A stretch of DNA of 64,000 nt. It comes from Rhizoclosmatium globosum (taxonomy: Eukaryota; Chytridiomycota; Chytridiomycetes; Chytridiales; Chytriomycetaceae). The translations under genes were made by a program, and so were the position numbers. Within the stretch, counting starts at the first letter, position 1. The number at the start of each line of letters is the position of its first letter. This document shows, piece by piece, positions 52,227-63,977 of this stretch. The notes under the pieces were generated by a model, which worked only from the letters and a program-made list of their open reading frames with translations, made no database searches and was not told the DNA's origin. The stretch covers positions 552,843 through 616,842 of the forward strand of contig MCGO01000020.1 in assembly GCA_002104985.1 (NCBI GenBank), read 5' to 3'.

Positions 52227-55200
52227 ATGTCATATCTCTATCCAGCCTTTCTAAGCCACGTCGCCAGTGCTTTTCGATCGCGCGCTCCACTAGCCACGCA
52301 CGTCAGAGATGGCATCGAATATCACAAATGTTTTCTTGGATCAGAAGCAGTTGTGAGTCTCCCTCAAAGTCTTTGCAAATCCCGCCAACAACTGACCAAT
52401 AACCCAAACCAAAAGGATACGATCGCGTTCTTAATTGGAACTACAGATAGAAACCTGGCGCTTGTGATTGGACGATGTCTCGATGCCCAGGCTTTCATCT
52501 TTGATGTTGCTTCGGCAAACACGCGACTTAAAGATAGTTCTGACCTGTAACCTCATTCTTATCGTTTATATCTCAGTATTTTTAACAAGGGATCAGATAC
52601 AAGATGCAAGAGGAGTCCCGAATCGATACAGTCTCTCGTGGTGCCCTCCAACCATCGTCTGGAGACTTACTCGTACCGACCATATCCGATGGTCATGGAA
52701 TAAGTGCTGCTTCTCTGACTGCAACTGTTAGCGGTGGCGTGCTGACAGAACTTCCTGTGGGAGTCTTTTTGATTCTCACGGATTGTTATTCTCCAACTTG
52801 CTCGATTGATGATCTTTGCTACAGTGTTTCATGTCCACGACGACTATTTCAGGTTCGTAGCGTATTCCAAACAAGCCAACTGATTTATCTTTCCTTAGCT
52901 CCAGAATCTCCACAACAAATATAAGATGGTATATCTGCGATGATACATAAGCTGTAGTTGACGTTCGCAATACTTTTAGGAAGATATTTGGTCTAGCTCG
53001 AGCAACTTGCTTGCAGATGCTGCAGACTCTCCCACCAAGATGAAAGAAGAGGTTATCTCCACTTTTTATGACACATTGATCTCAAATATTATCAGGATCT
53101 ATGGTGGAGTAACACAGTACCGATTGAAGTGAAGGAATCTGTTTCAAAGGAAGAGGAAAAGCGCCAAAACGCTATCTATGATATAATCAAAACCGAGAAA
53201 AACTACGTCGAGGAGCTCAAAATTATTCAAAATGTAATCTTAATTAAGAGAAGCGTCTCAATACTAATCACTGTTACAGCTCTACTTGAACCCACTCAAA
53301 GAATCGAACGTGATTGATCCAAACCGGCTCGAGCACTTCACTAAAATAGTCTTTTGCAATGCCCACGATCTCCTTGCAGTAAACACCAAATTGTTTGCGA
53401 AGCTTCAAGCTCGTCAAAAAGAGCAGCACATTGTTGAGAAGATTGGGGATATCTTCCTTTCCTGTGCAGCGGATTTGACTTGCTATATTGAATATTGTGG
53501 GAACCGCGAATATTCACGAAACGATATCGCATTAGAGAAAAGCCAAAACCCAAAGTTTCGAGAATTTTTGGCGGTAACTCCATTTTGCTTCGTTTGACCA
53601 ACATAGAAATGTACTGAAGTGCATTTTCATAGAATGCCCACGTTGGGTCAGGAATTCGTGCGGAAATTAAACACGAACTCGACGGATACCTTCACAAACC
53701 TATCGCGCGTATGGCTTCATACCTTCTTCTCCTGAAAGCCATCTACGAAAAGACGCCTTTGGATCATCCAGACAAGATTCTGATCCCAGAAGCAACTAGA
53801 GCAATTGAAAAAGTGCTCGCGGAGATGAACTCGGCTTCGGGAAAAACCATGACCAAGATTAAGTTGCTTCAGCTCAGTCAGCAGTTCTACATGGGAGACT
53901 TTGTAAGTTCGGCCTTATATTTAAATATGTGGCTAACCGAGCGAGTCACCAGGATCTTCAATTAATGGATCCAGAGCGACAAATGGTTTATGAGGGTAAA
54001 GTGACACTCAAGAAACCTACTGGCGATGTTTCACTCGTGATGTTCTTGTTTGATCACTGTCTCGTTATGACCCGCAAATTTCAAGACAAAAAAGCGGATG
54101 CCTCGACTGTGAAAGGGACACGATACAAAATCTATAAGCGGGTGAGGATTAAATCAGCTTTTCCTATACTCGGGTTAAACAATTTTCCATAGCCGATCAA
54201 ATACGAACTTATTGCTCCTGCCGCTCCAGAGCTAAAACTTCGGCCTCAAGCCATGTCCAGAACTGGAACTACAGGTGGTTATCGGCCTCAAAGTACATAC
54301 CTTGGGGGAATCAGTCTCAGTCCAAAAACAACAGTAAATACCACTAACACAGCAAGCTCAGCAAACACGGGTTCCACTGCGATAAACCCTGCAATATCAC
54401 CTTTACTGAAGGAATCCAACACTCTCTCCAGTATCAGTGGGAGTCGAGACGGTATCTCCCCTGCAAACTCGACTGTCACTCCTCCTGTAGAGAATCGACT
54501 TCAATTTAGTATTGCTGTCGTTGGTCGTGATACTGGAGGTGTTTACACTTTTCAAGTCGATACTGAGAGTGGACGAAATATCTGGAGAGAGCATATCATG
54601 AAGCTTAGAAGTAAACGACTTCTCGGACAGAACCACTTTGACATGGCTCAACGACTTGTTGATACCTGGAGCATTGGTGTGAATCCAGTCACTAGTAGCG
54701 GCCGAGATGCTGAGCACATCATCCAGGTTGGAGCGTTGGCACCTACTACACCGGCAACTGGGACACCATTGACTAGTACAAAGTTTATTTCTGTGTGTGA
54801 TGTTGGTGGACGTCTTGTCGTTGCAACGGAAGTAGGACTCTTTGCAGGTCCGAAAGGAAGTGTTGAAGACCCTGAGAACTACTCGGACCAGTTTGTTCAG
54901 ATATTAGAAAAAGAGAAAATCACACAAGTCGAATGCGTGTTTGAGCATGGACATTTGTTGGTTCTTGCAGGTAAGTCAAAATTCCAACTCAAAAGTGTTG
55001 TATTCCTCAACGTCATTCCAGACAAAACCCTCTACTCCTACAGCATAAAACTCCTCGACCATCAAACCGAAGAAAACCAAAAATCAAACATAATCGGCGA
55101 GGCTATAAACTTTTTCCAAGTCGGATTCGCCTTGAACCGCACACTTGTCTGCACAGTTCGAGCCGCCCAACTCTCCTCCACAATCAAAATCCTCGAAAGC

Positions 55201-56043
55201 GTTCAATTCGGAACAATGAAACGCAAACACCGCATCAACTTCTTCAGCCGCGGCACAAACGGCCGCAACGCTGAAGTCATGAAACTGTTTAAAGAGTTCT
55301 ACATCCCAACAGAAGCCAGCAGTATCCACATTCTCAAAACAAAGCTGGTCGTAGGGTGCACGAAAGGGTTCGAGATTGTAGATTTAGAGACTCTCGAGAC
55401 GCAAGCGCTTTTGGATCCAAGTGATGACTCGCTAGACTTTGTGTTGTTGAGGGAGGACACGAAGCCGATGGCGATTTTCAAGACGGATGTGGATGAATAC
55501 TTTTTGGCGTACGATGATCTTGGGTTTTTTGTGACGAGGGCTGGACAACGGGCGAGGCCAGACTTTTTGATGAAGTGGGCTGGGTCGCCGACTTCGTTTG
55601 CACTGTTTCCGCCGTATTTATGTGCTTTTGATCCGAGCTTTATTTGTATCCGGAGTATTTTGACGGGTGAAATCGCGCAGATTGTTTGTAAGCCTATTTT
55701 TTTTTTGTCTCCTGATTGATGTTTTTTCATAAATAACTTAAAATATACTTCAGACGCGACAGGGATAAAGTCCCTTCTTTTCAACAAAGATGGTGGCTAC
55801 GTTCTCGGAGTTACAACAGCCGAAGACAAGCAAAGTCTCTTCCGTCTCCGTCTTCTTGAACGAGAACGCCCTCAAGTTGATGAAGCACCTGTTGTCATCA
55901 AAGAGGAGGAAGAGCCAGAGGCGGAGGTCCACACTCCTGATTCAAGGAAATTCGTCAACAAGTTCTTGCCCAAAAGCATGCTGGCCCCCGTGAATACACC
56001 TTCATTAAATGCTTCTTCAAGTTTCAATATCCTCTCGGCTTAA
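52227..56043 (+). CDS. RhoGEF with DEP, DH, PH and CNH domains (Rom2/Tus1-like)
   Basis: About ten exons giving roughly 1,070 residues. Order: DEP-like start (YPAFLSHVASAFRSRAPLAT), linker, motif CYSVSCPRRLFQ, then the DH domain (KRQNAIYDIIKTEKNYVEEL; KPIARMASYLLLLKAI), a PH domain (RQMVYEGKVTLKKP; VMFLFDHCLVMTRKF) and a C-terminal citron-homology domain (STKFISVCDVGGRLVVATEVGL ... TGEIAQIV). This is the architecture of fungal Rom1/Rom2/Tus1, which load GTP on Rho1 to drive cell-wall synthesis and actin polarity at the membrane. The DEP domain begins right at the ATG, so the usual long N-terminus is missing. The last exon ends SFNILSA. Confidence 0.8.
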
Positions 56044-56177
56044 TATCCTTCATATAATACCAGTTTTTTTGGATTCATTAAAATTGGATAGTGCATGGTT
56101 ATTTGAATCTTTAAAACTTCATAACCTTAAAAACGGAAAGAAAAGGACAAGCTGTATACAAAACCCCCCAATGACTT

Positions 56178-58679
56178 TCAATAATCCACATCCATACCTC
56201 CGTCCTCCTCCTCTCCACCTGGTCGCTCCCCAGATTCCTGTACAAGCCCTTCCTCAGAAACTTCTACTTCCTCCACTACGCGTCGCGTGGCTTGAATCGC
56301 GAGAGGTTTTCCTTTCCCGATCGTGGGGATGGTTTTCGGACTACAGCGGGTGCTTGTTGTTTTTCGGGGGATGGTGAGCGGGGCGGTGGTGCTGCTGTTT
56401 GTGATGTGGGAGCCAGGGTTGTTGCAGTTGGGATTGTGGGTGGATTTGGTTGTTGTGGAGGGAGTGATTTTGGGATGTTGGTTTTGGTTTGAAGGAGGGT
56501 TTGAATTTCAGGGTTGATGTTGATGATGTTGTTGGGGGTTGTGTAGGCGCTTCTGAGGATGTTGTTGCGTGGATGACGGAGGGTGGGGCGGTGGGTTTTG
56601 AGGGAGAGGTGGACGGGTTGGGGAGGGTGTTCTGCTTTTGCTGCGTTTTCGTTTCGTGGGGCTGGTGGCTGTAGCTGTTGATGTTGATGTGGGTTTCTTT
56701 GGTTTTGTGAGGGATGGTTTTGCAATGGATGGTTTCACACGAGCGAGGGCTGCTGTTCTGTTGTAGATTTGTTGAAATAAGGTTGTGGAGGACGGTGTTT
56801 CGTCTTCGACTGCAGGTGTTTCTGGTTCTTGTGCGGGGATCGTGATTGGTGGTACAACAGGTCTCTGAGAAGCTGAACCTGAAGAAGATCCATTCCTTGG
56901 GTCTGACGGATCCAACTTTTCCATATCATCAACACCTTCCTCTCCCTTCTCACCACTACCACTACCACTACCACCAGCACTTGGTTGTTCCTCCTTCTCC
57001 TTCTCAACCCTCCCACGTCCACTAAGCACCTCCAACTTCCGCGCATGATTTTCCTTCATCTCATCAACAACAGCCTGCGGAATCGGCAATCGATTCCGTA
57101 GCGCCCACGTAATCTTTGCCGGCCGCGCCCGTTCTTCCGAATTATACTTCATTTTGATATGCCGCCGCGTGATGTTTGGAAACATGTGCGATATCAGTTC
57201 AAAGTTTGTTCCAAAGTATTGTAGGCACTTGTGAAAAAATACCAAGGTGAGCTGTTTTGGTGTTGCTATGGAGAGACATTTAAGAATAGTTACCTTGTAA
57301 AACAAATCCTCATCGTCTGACGCCCATCGCTTTCCACGGATCTTGTTGACGGCGAAACTGGCACTCGTGACACGCACATTTCCGGCTGATTCGTCGATGA
57401 CTTCCATTTGTGAGATGTCGGGTTCTTCGTCTGGGAGGGGTGCATTCACAAAGAGCGAGGATTCATCGAGAACAACGTTTCCGTCTGCGTCGATTGTGAT
57501 TCTGGGGCCTTGTGAGGAGGAGGGTTGTGAGGATTGGGATGGTTGGGGTTGTGACTGTGGTTGTGATTGAATTTGAGTTTGAGATTGTGATTGAGATTGA
57601 GATGGGGCAAGGGAAGATGAGGATGACTGTGATAGAGATGAAGAAGACGTAGCAGTTTTCTTTGGTGTGGGACGGTTCGACCGATTTGACCTATTCGAGG
57701 CAACACTTTCTGTGTCAGATATCCGAGACTCATTATCGTCATCATCGTCGCCTGATTTAGTTCGTTTCCGACCGCGTTTCCGTGTGGCTTCTCGTTCTTG
57801 TCGTTGTAATGTTTCAAGGGCACCGCGTTTTGATGGTTTCAAGACATCTGATTTCAGACGCATCAGTTGCACCAAAGAAAGCTTCTTCAAGTCTTCTTCT
57901 GAATTCACAATGACTGGTGGTTCTGGTTCTTGTTCTTGTTGTTCGAGGAGGGAAAGGGTGGGTGTTGTGGGTGTTGGAGGTGGGACTCTGGCGGAGGGAG
58001 TTATAATAGATGCGGAAGAAGGACGCTGGATTGGAGCTGAAATTGGTGTTGATGCTGCTGTTGCTGTTGGTTTCGCGATAGATATTCCCGTTTTTGCAGA
58101 TATAATCTATAAATGTTCAGATCTTCGAGTGCTAATAATCAAGGAACATACCTTTGGAGGCATAATAGGCCGAGCAATTGGGGGAGGTGCAGGAGCAAGT
58201 GATGAAGGGGATGGCGGGTCTGTTGGAGGCAGGGTAGGAGGAGGAATAGCTGATGGTTTGAGGATACTTGGTCGTCTCTCGCCCGGTTGAAGGGCTGGAA
58301 GGGGAGGCGGAGGATCATCGGAGAAGCCCACATGTTTTGGATCTGAAGTTGAAGTTGAAATGTGAAGGTTCTTTGCCGCTTCTCTTCGTGGTGAAAGGGA
58401 ACGAGCCCGTTGCGACTGATTTATCTGAGTAGACTGAGTGGACTGGGTCGATTGAGTCGTTAAAGAAGGTGTGTTCTGGTCCAGGGTGGAAGTAGTTGTA
58501 GTTGGAGTAGTTGTAGTTTGGGTACTAGATTGGGCGGTGCTGGTTGTAGTCGTGCTAGTTGGACCAGGTGTGCCCGCACTCGTACTAGCACTAGCACTAG
58601 TTGAAGCACTGGCACTAGGGCCTTTTGGTTTGAACTTAAAGCCGCCCTTTTTGACAGTCGATGAGATGAAGGTGGACAT
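56178..58679 (-). CDS. BDP1: TFIIIB subunit Bdp1 (B'')
   Basis: Three or more exons from MSTFISSTVKKGGFKFKPKG, a start typical of Bdp1. A disordered Ser/Thr/Pro region follows, then SEEDLKKLSLVQLMRLKSD. The SANT domain is rebuilt by splicing at about 57291/57234 (KRWASDDEDLFYK ... CLQYFGTNFELISHMFPNIT, RRHIKMKYNSEE). Bdp1 joins TBP and Brf1 to form TFIIIB, which recruits RNA polymerase III to tRNA and 5S genes. The C-terminal 110 residues are uncertain, because coding-like sequence moves between three frames from 56510 to 56178 and ends in an acidic stretch. The gene is divergent from 58728 with 48 bases between ATGs. Confidence 0.75.
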
Positions 58680-58727
58680 TGTGATTTTCCAAATGAAATA
58701 AATAAGATCAACTAAAAAGAAAGACAA

Positions 58728-59387
58728 ATGGCTCTCTCTCGGACAGACCAGTTTAAAGTGTGGGTTAAGCGGAATCCATTCAAGGCTTCGTGGATTGGCT
58801 GGTGCGTTGTTCTTTCTTGCTTAGGATACTCCTAGGATACCACCTAGGATACTACTAGGATACTCCCTCGATGTACCTAGTAACCCAGTTGCTAATACTT
58901 GATCAATCCAATCAGGATCGGGATCACTCTCGCTGGATTCGGAGTTCTTTCTCTCGTTCGATCTGAAATGGATTCAAAGCGGCGGATCGCTTACAAGGCC
59001 CAGATTGAGGCTGAGATGTGGCCAGGGCAAAACAGGAAGAAGAGGAAGTTGGGACGCCAGTCGTTTAGCCTTCGTTTCAAACTAGTACCTTTATACAGTA
59101 TCAATTGCATTATTCAAACAGTTTATTCAAAGTATTGTTTGTTTTTGGACTTGAGACTAGCATCCTTCTCATTGACCCCTTCATCCCACTACCCAATCCA
59201 TCCATGTACACAATCCCCCTCCAAACTACCTCAGTTTTTTATCGCTCTTTTTGAAAGTGAATGGTTTCCTCGTTGGAGCAAATTCGCCAAGTTTGTGGTT
59301 GACCATCTGTTCAGAGACGAGCACGGGCAGGAAGTCCTTTCCGTTGTGCACCTAAAGCGATACCTTCGAGTTAGTCCTTCCGAGTGA
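58728..59387 (+). CDS. small single-pass membrane protein, likely mitochondrial
   Basis: Exon 1 is [25 protein letters not shown]; an intron of about 110 bases joins it to [20 protein letters not shown]. The protein then becomes charged ([18 protein letters not shown]). One hydrophobic helix flanked by basic residues fits small mitochondrial inner-membrane proteins. The frame runs on to 59387 and overlaps the antisense uS19m gene, which is implausible. I think the true end is near 59050 and that a splice or base error hides the stop. Function unknown. Confidence 0.4.
58826..58875. repeat. short tandem repeat of AGGATAC-type units
   Basis: Four imperfect copies of a unit near 12 bases (CCTAGGATACTC-like) inside the intron of the small membrane protein gene. 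Units contain CCTAGG, itself palindromic. Confidence 0.6.
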
Positions 59388-59570
59388 CACCAGACCAGAA
59401 ACAGAGCAAGTCAGGACACCCACCATGAACTTGCGTCCAACGTGTGATGGAAGGATCGTTGATGCCCGGGCCATTGTTTCAACGGCGGATCCATCTTTTG
59501 GTGCGGCTGGAAGGGGGACAAAGAAGGGTCCCTTCCACACAGATCGAAGGCATACTGTTGTTGGTCGCAT
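59226..59570 (-). CDS. mitochondrial ribosomal protein uS19m
   Basis: Two exons. Exon 1: [20 protein letters not shown] ... [13 protein letters not shown]. An intron of about 70 bases follows; it is bounded by GTGGGTG and CTTTAG. Exon 2: [33 protein letters not shown]. The motifs RSVWKGP, RRSTI-like [17 protein letters not shown] and [12 protein letters not shown] define the S19 family. In the mitochondrial small subunit it contacts rRNA in the head. The length, about 90 residues, is normal. Overlaps the 3' end of the plus-strand open frame discussed at 58728. Confidence 0.85.
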
Positions 59571-59715
59571 TTCTCTTTTCGATGTTTGCTTTTTTTATGT
59601 ATTTCTTTCTTCTGCTTTCCCATATCACTGATCCACAACTTTTTATGGTACGGAATATCATGAATATAACAACGTTAATTTACTGAATACAACTTAATTT
59701 TATTCCATATGGCTC

Positions 59716-60295
59716 TCACACCACCTCTTTCAACGTCACTTTCACAACCTGCAACTCATTCCTCTGCACATTCACATTAAAAAATCCAGTTATATCAAAC
59801 TCAATAAACAAGGACTCTTCCCCTTCAATGGTTATCAACACTCGTCCGAACATTCAACACCCGACTCCCTTCATACATTGCCAAAAGCGGTTTTATTCAT
59901 AACCCCAAAGTCATTAAATGACTCCACGAGAACTGCGGATGCTCCGAAAACGCTACATGAAGTCCGCTTTCAGTCGGGTACCAAAACATGTGCATATACC
60001 AGTTTCCAGAACTACTACTCGTACACCGGAACACGATTTCCAAGACGGCTGAGAACCAGTGTCTTGCGCGTTTGTCTCCCATTTGGAATGATATCTGGGT
60101 TCCTCCGGGGATTTGAGTTGTTGGTTGGATTCCACGGACGATTCCTTTGTATGGACTTGAGTAGGGGGGTTTTGTTTGCACGGAGATTACGGTAAAGTCG
60201 TTGTTGGTGTCGTTTTGGATGGTACAGGTCATGTACTGTATGCGGTCTTTTCCCATTTCTTGCCAACTGTTTCCGTAGAATGTGTTGTGGATCAT
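59716..60295 (-). pseudogene. family A: truncated copy of the Zn2Cys6-associated protein
   Basis: Starts MIHNTFYGNSWQEMGKDRIQ and continues through PYSSPYKGIVRGIQP, QMGDKRARHWFSAVLEIVFR and WYMHMFWYPTESGLHVAFSE. The last part (IEGEESLFIEFDITGFFNVN ... VKVTLKEVV) is separated by an intron candidate near 59865-59899 and a frame change. Clear homologues of every block occur in the copies at 60942 and 62621, where they follow a longer N-terminal region that is absent here. So this copy has lost its 5' half or begins late. The function of the block is unknown. Confidence 0.45.
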
Positions 60296-60941
60296 GTTTC
60301 TTGAGTACCGTGACTAGTGACAAGGGACAGTTTATGAACAGAGGCCTATGTTACTGTCAAAATGTAGCAGATGGTACAAATAGCGCCTGTTGTGTGTTTT
60401 AAAGGATGGGGTAAGCTGAAGAGGTTCAAGGCGCAAAAAACGGGAAGCTGCCCCTTTTGGATATCGCAGTCCGCATATTCACAAGCAATAAGTCGTTCCT
60501 CTCTTTGACAAAATATTTGTGAAAGGAAGGACTCAAATGATATTTCAGTTTCAAAGTACAGCAAAACTCATGAACAGCAAGGGTTCAAGGTAAACCTCCA
60601 CATTGAAAGTTGTCGGTTCTTGTCCTTCTTGAACTCTTTCTGCGTTTATACGACGATAAGTTCTTTTTTTGTTTATGATGGAATATAGCGTAAAATGAAA
60701 GGATATGGGATGGATTGGCCTTTGATTTCAGTCAATTAAAAACGTTTTGAAAATTAAAGGCATCGTTCATCATTTCGAACCGCTACCAATCTTGTTTCTT
60801 CCATCCTCCCACACTTAAACATACGTCTCCGTTATCTTTCTCATCTGTCGGTAAATTCTTAACTCTTCCCTTAGCGGTTTTTAGATGTGAACGTATTGTT
60901 GTTTAACGTATCTCTATTCCACCGATTTAAAGTTGAGTATG
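60296..60941. other. intergenic, nothing supported
   Basis: About 650 bases between copies A and B. It contains AT-rich and pyrimidine-rich stretches (for example near 60780-60860) but no coding block homologous to the family and no other gene. The lost 5' half of copy A is not here. Confidence 0.45.
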
Positions 60942-62514
60942 CTAGTTCAACACAATCATAACGGAATCCAACTCATTCCGATTAAACTTTTTCAGAAACC
61001 TTCCATTAATTTCAAACTCCACCATGACTGGAGCTGTCGGTTGTTGCAGTTGATTATCCACCGTAGTCCAAACCTGCAACGCAAGAGACTCTTCTGATTC
61101 TTGAATCGCGGGCTTTCTGGAGTCCGTGTCTCCAATTCAGCTTCTCCCAAGAAAACTCTGGACTTGACGAGAACGCAACGTGGATTCCACAGTCTGTTGG
61201 ATAATAAAATATGTGGAGGTACCATCCCTCTGAACAAAGCCACGTTATCGATACAATTGCGGAGAACCAGTTCCTTGGTCGTTTGTCTCCCATTCAAAGT
61301 CTAATTGACCCCACTGTACAAAACTTCGTTCACGATGAGGCCGCGGACGGATCCTTTACGTGGACTTGAGTTTGGGTATTCGATGGTGATGGAGGTTACT
61401 TGGAATCTGAAGAGCGTGTTGTTTCGGAATCCACAGAGGACGTATTCTATGAAGCAGGGGCACATGTCTTGCCAGGAGAGACCGGGGTTTGGGGTTAAAA
61501 GGTTGCAATAGTCCCAGGGAATTATGGCGGCCATGTGGACGAGGACCCAGAATAATTTCACTTGAGGTGGGTGTTAAGCGTTGTTGAATGAATGACAGGA
61601 GAGAATACATAGCGTACCTCGTAATCCTTCTTGTAATGTGTTTGCACGTATGTTCATGGCTTTATTCACGATGGGAGCCGTTTGATTGGCAATAGCAGTG
61701 AAATTAGCTGTATTGAGGGTGTGGCTGGTGAGTAAATACAAAACGAGGTAAGAGGACAAGTCACCTTGATACTGGCCCAAGTTTCTTGACAAGTCGGAGC
61801 CATTCGCCATCCAAGTATCCAAGATACTTTGCTGAATATCAACACTTAAGTTTACTGATGCGCGGCAAATGTCCATAACAGCTTCGAATGAAGCAATCGC
61901 AAACCAATCTGGTTGATGCATTCAGGATTTCATTTCGTTGGTGAACGTCAGCTGTTGGAGGAAGAATAAAGTTGCCATGAGATTTCCAGTTGTAAGTCCT
62001 GTGACATTTGTGTCGATAAGTTGTTGGGCGAACGCTTTCGTTCGTTTGGATTGCTGAAATCGAGTGACAACGGTGTTGCAGTGAAAGATTCGAGGGAGAT
62101 ACTCTTGGCTGAATCGGTTGAGGATCGTACTCGAAGAAGGGTTTCAAGAGAATGTTGAGAAGCGGCACAGATTGCATCGACGATTGCTGAGGTTAACAGT
62201 AAAGTCTGTGAAGGAAGGTAGGTCGTTGATCACGGGAAGGCTGTCCAGGTGATTGTAAACTGGATGAGTTACAGGTGGGACAGGAGCGGGTATGATAGTC
62301 GGGTTCACAGGGTTGTTAAGCGGAGGAGTATTGAGTGGTACTGTTTTCTGTGTTTGTTGAACGTTGCCTTTGAGTCGAACAAAGTGTTGCAGCATTCTTG
62401 CGGCGTAAATTGGTTCTGGCGCTCGCACAAAAGGTTCCGTTCGAGACAGCGAAAACAGCTTGGGCCAAGAGGAACGCACTTTTGCCTGGCTCGGCGGCAG
62501 GGTACACAAGCCAT
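60942..62514 (-). pseudogene. family B: Zn2Cys6 N-terminus plus unknown C-terminal region, decaying
   Basis: The start MACVPCRRARQKCVPLGPSC FRCLERNLLC shows all six Cys of a fungal Zn2Cys6 DNA-binding cluster. After a frame change, a linker rich in Pro (NNPVNPTIIPAPVPPV) leads to helical sequence (QQLIDTNVTGLTTGNLMATL; FEAVMDICRASVNLSVDIQQ). The conserved C-terminal block follows (NPGLSWQDMCPCFIEYVLCG, YPNSSPRKGSVRG, MGDKRPRNWFSAIVSI, YLHIFYYPTDCGIHVAF, VEFEINGRFLKKFNRNELDS). At least two one-base losses (G run near 61310, A pair near 61298) and an in-frame TGA near 61921 break it. Possibly a former transcription factor; alternatively extra introns or assembly indels. Confidence 0.5.
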
Positions 62515-62620
62515 TGTTTGTTGGTTCAGAAGTGTTTGTTTGTGGCAGAACACTAAAACTTATCTTTTCCCTCTTTCAAACACTTAAAACCCACTTTCAC
62601 TGTGAATTCGTTCACTTCAA

Positions 62621-63977
62621 ATGCGAATCATAACCAGCAAGAATGCAAATGCTGCTAATGCGTGTCACCGATGCAGCCAAGTTGAAGGCCAACCATGCGA
62701 TCACTGCTCCTGCCAGAACCAACTTCCTGGATGCAATTGAATGTGTCTGTGACACCAAAGGGAAAGATAACTCTGACAAGCCGGCCATGGAAGTCCATCA
62801 AAGCAACGGCCCCCAAAACAATCAAACCAATTACACCTCAACCACCATTCCCGCTGTCGTAACGAGCACTCACAAACAAACATGGCTCAAGCGTAAACTT
62901 CAAAATCTGCTGGAAGTCTGTTGATGTTGAGCTCCCTGTCCTTGAACCTTCCACAATGGAGGCCGTAATCATGGTTGACAAACAAGTGTCACGGATTGCG
63001 CCAATATCAACCATTTCAACTGTGTGTCAAGATTCGGTTCACTTTCTCGGGATTCTCAACGGAAGATTTTGGTGACGTGGATGGAGAATGGCGAGGATAT
63101 GACGCAGTTGCATCAAAGCAGAGGTATTATGATCCTGGTGGAGCTGTTCTGTTACCCCAATTGCTGAAATTTATTTAACAGAGAAGTTCCCATCTATTGG
63201 TGCTCAAGTTGTTCCCATCGTACACAAGGCAATGAAAGTGCGCAACAAGTCTCAAGAGGAAAAATTACCAGGTTTATTGAATTCTGATATTCTTTTGTAT
63301 TTTCTAATCGTTTGTATATAATACGTCATAGTGAAAGTATTCTGGACAGTCGTAAGCAAGACTGTCATGCGTTCATGGGATTTCTTCAGATGGAATCTCC
63401 CAATCCAGGTTTGACTTGGCAAGACATGTGTCCTTCAACTATAGAATACTTGAACTGCTCTATCCAGAACGACACTCCGTTCAACTTTGAAGTTGTCGAT
63501 ATTGATATCAAGTATCCCAACTCGAGTCCGCGCAAAGGTTCTGTTCGGGACTCCGACCAAAAAACGTAGTAAAAGCGCGAGAAGATAAAGAGTTTCAGAT
63601 TGGAGATCGACGCGCTAGGAATTGGTTCTCTGCTATTGTTTCTATCGTGTTTCGGTGCGATCAGGATTGGTATATGCATGTATTTTATTATCCTACGGAT
63701 TGTGGTATTCATGTCGCGTTTACGAACTGTGCTGTATATTCTTGGGATTATTTGGGTGGAAGGAGAGGACAACAGAGGAAGAAGAAGCGCGTCTGATTGA
63801 AATGGTTGATGCTGAAAGAGTGGTGCGTTGAAAGTCGGGACAAGTGTTGATAATCAGTTGGACTTTTTGAAGGCGATTTCGATTGAGTTTGAAATAGCGG
63901 GGTCGTTTAATGATAAGTTTAGACGGAATGAGTTGGATGAGGTTAAGATCAGATTGAGGTACAATTCGGAGTGTTGA
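62621..63977 (+). pseudogene. family C: divergent copy of the Zn2Cys6-associated protein, decaying
   Basis: Starts 106 bases from copy B, on the opposite strand (MRIITSKNANAANACHRCSQ). A Cys-rich motif (ACHRC...GQPCDHCSC...PGCN) resembles a Zn2Cys6 cluster that lost its third Cys, and a TGA follows at 62740. Blocks aligned to copy B: ILVTWMENGEDMTQLHQ, SIGAQVVPIVHKAMKVRN, ESPNPGLTWQDMCPSTIEYL, YPNSSPRKGSVRDSD, then out of register FQIGDRRARNWFSAIVSIVF, MHVFYYPTDCGIHVAF, and SVDNQLDFLKAISIEFEIAG. A run of six A near 63558 would need a seventh to stay in frame. Probably a pseudogene. Confidence 0.5.

Noticed and set aside
56292..56674. Gly/Val-rich plus-strand frames opposite the 3' end of BDP1
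   Set aside because: Products of the G-rich strand block opposite the Pro-rich tail; no start context, no domain.
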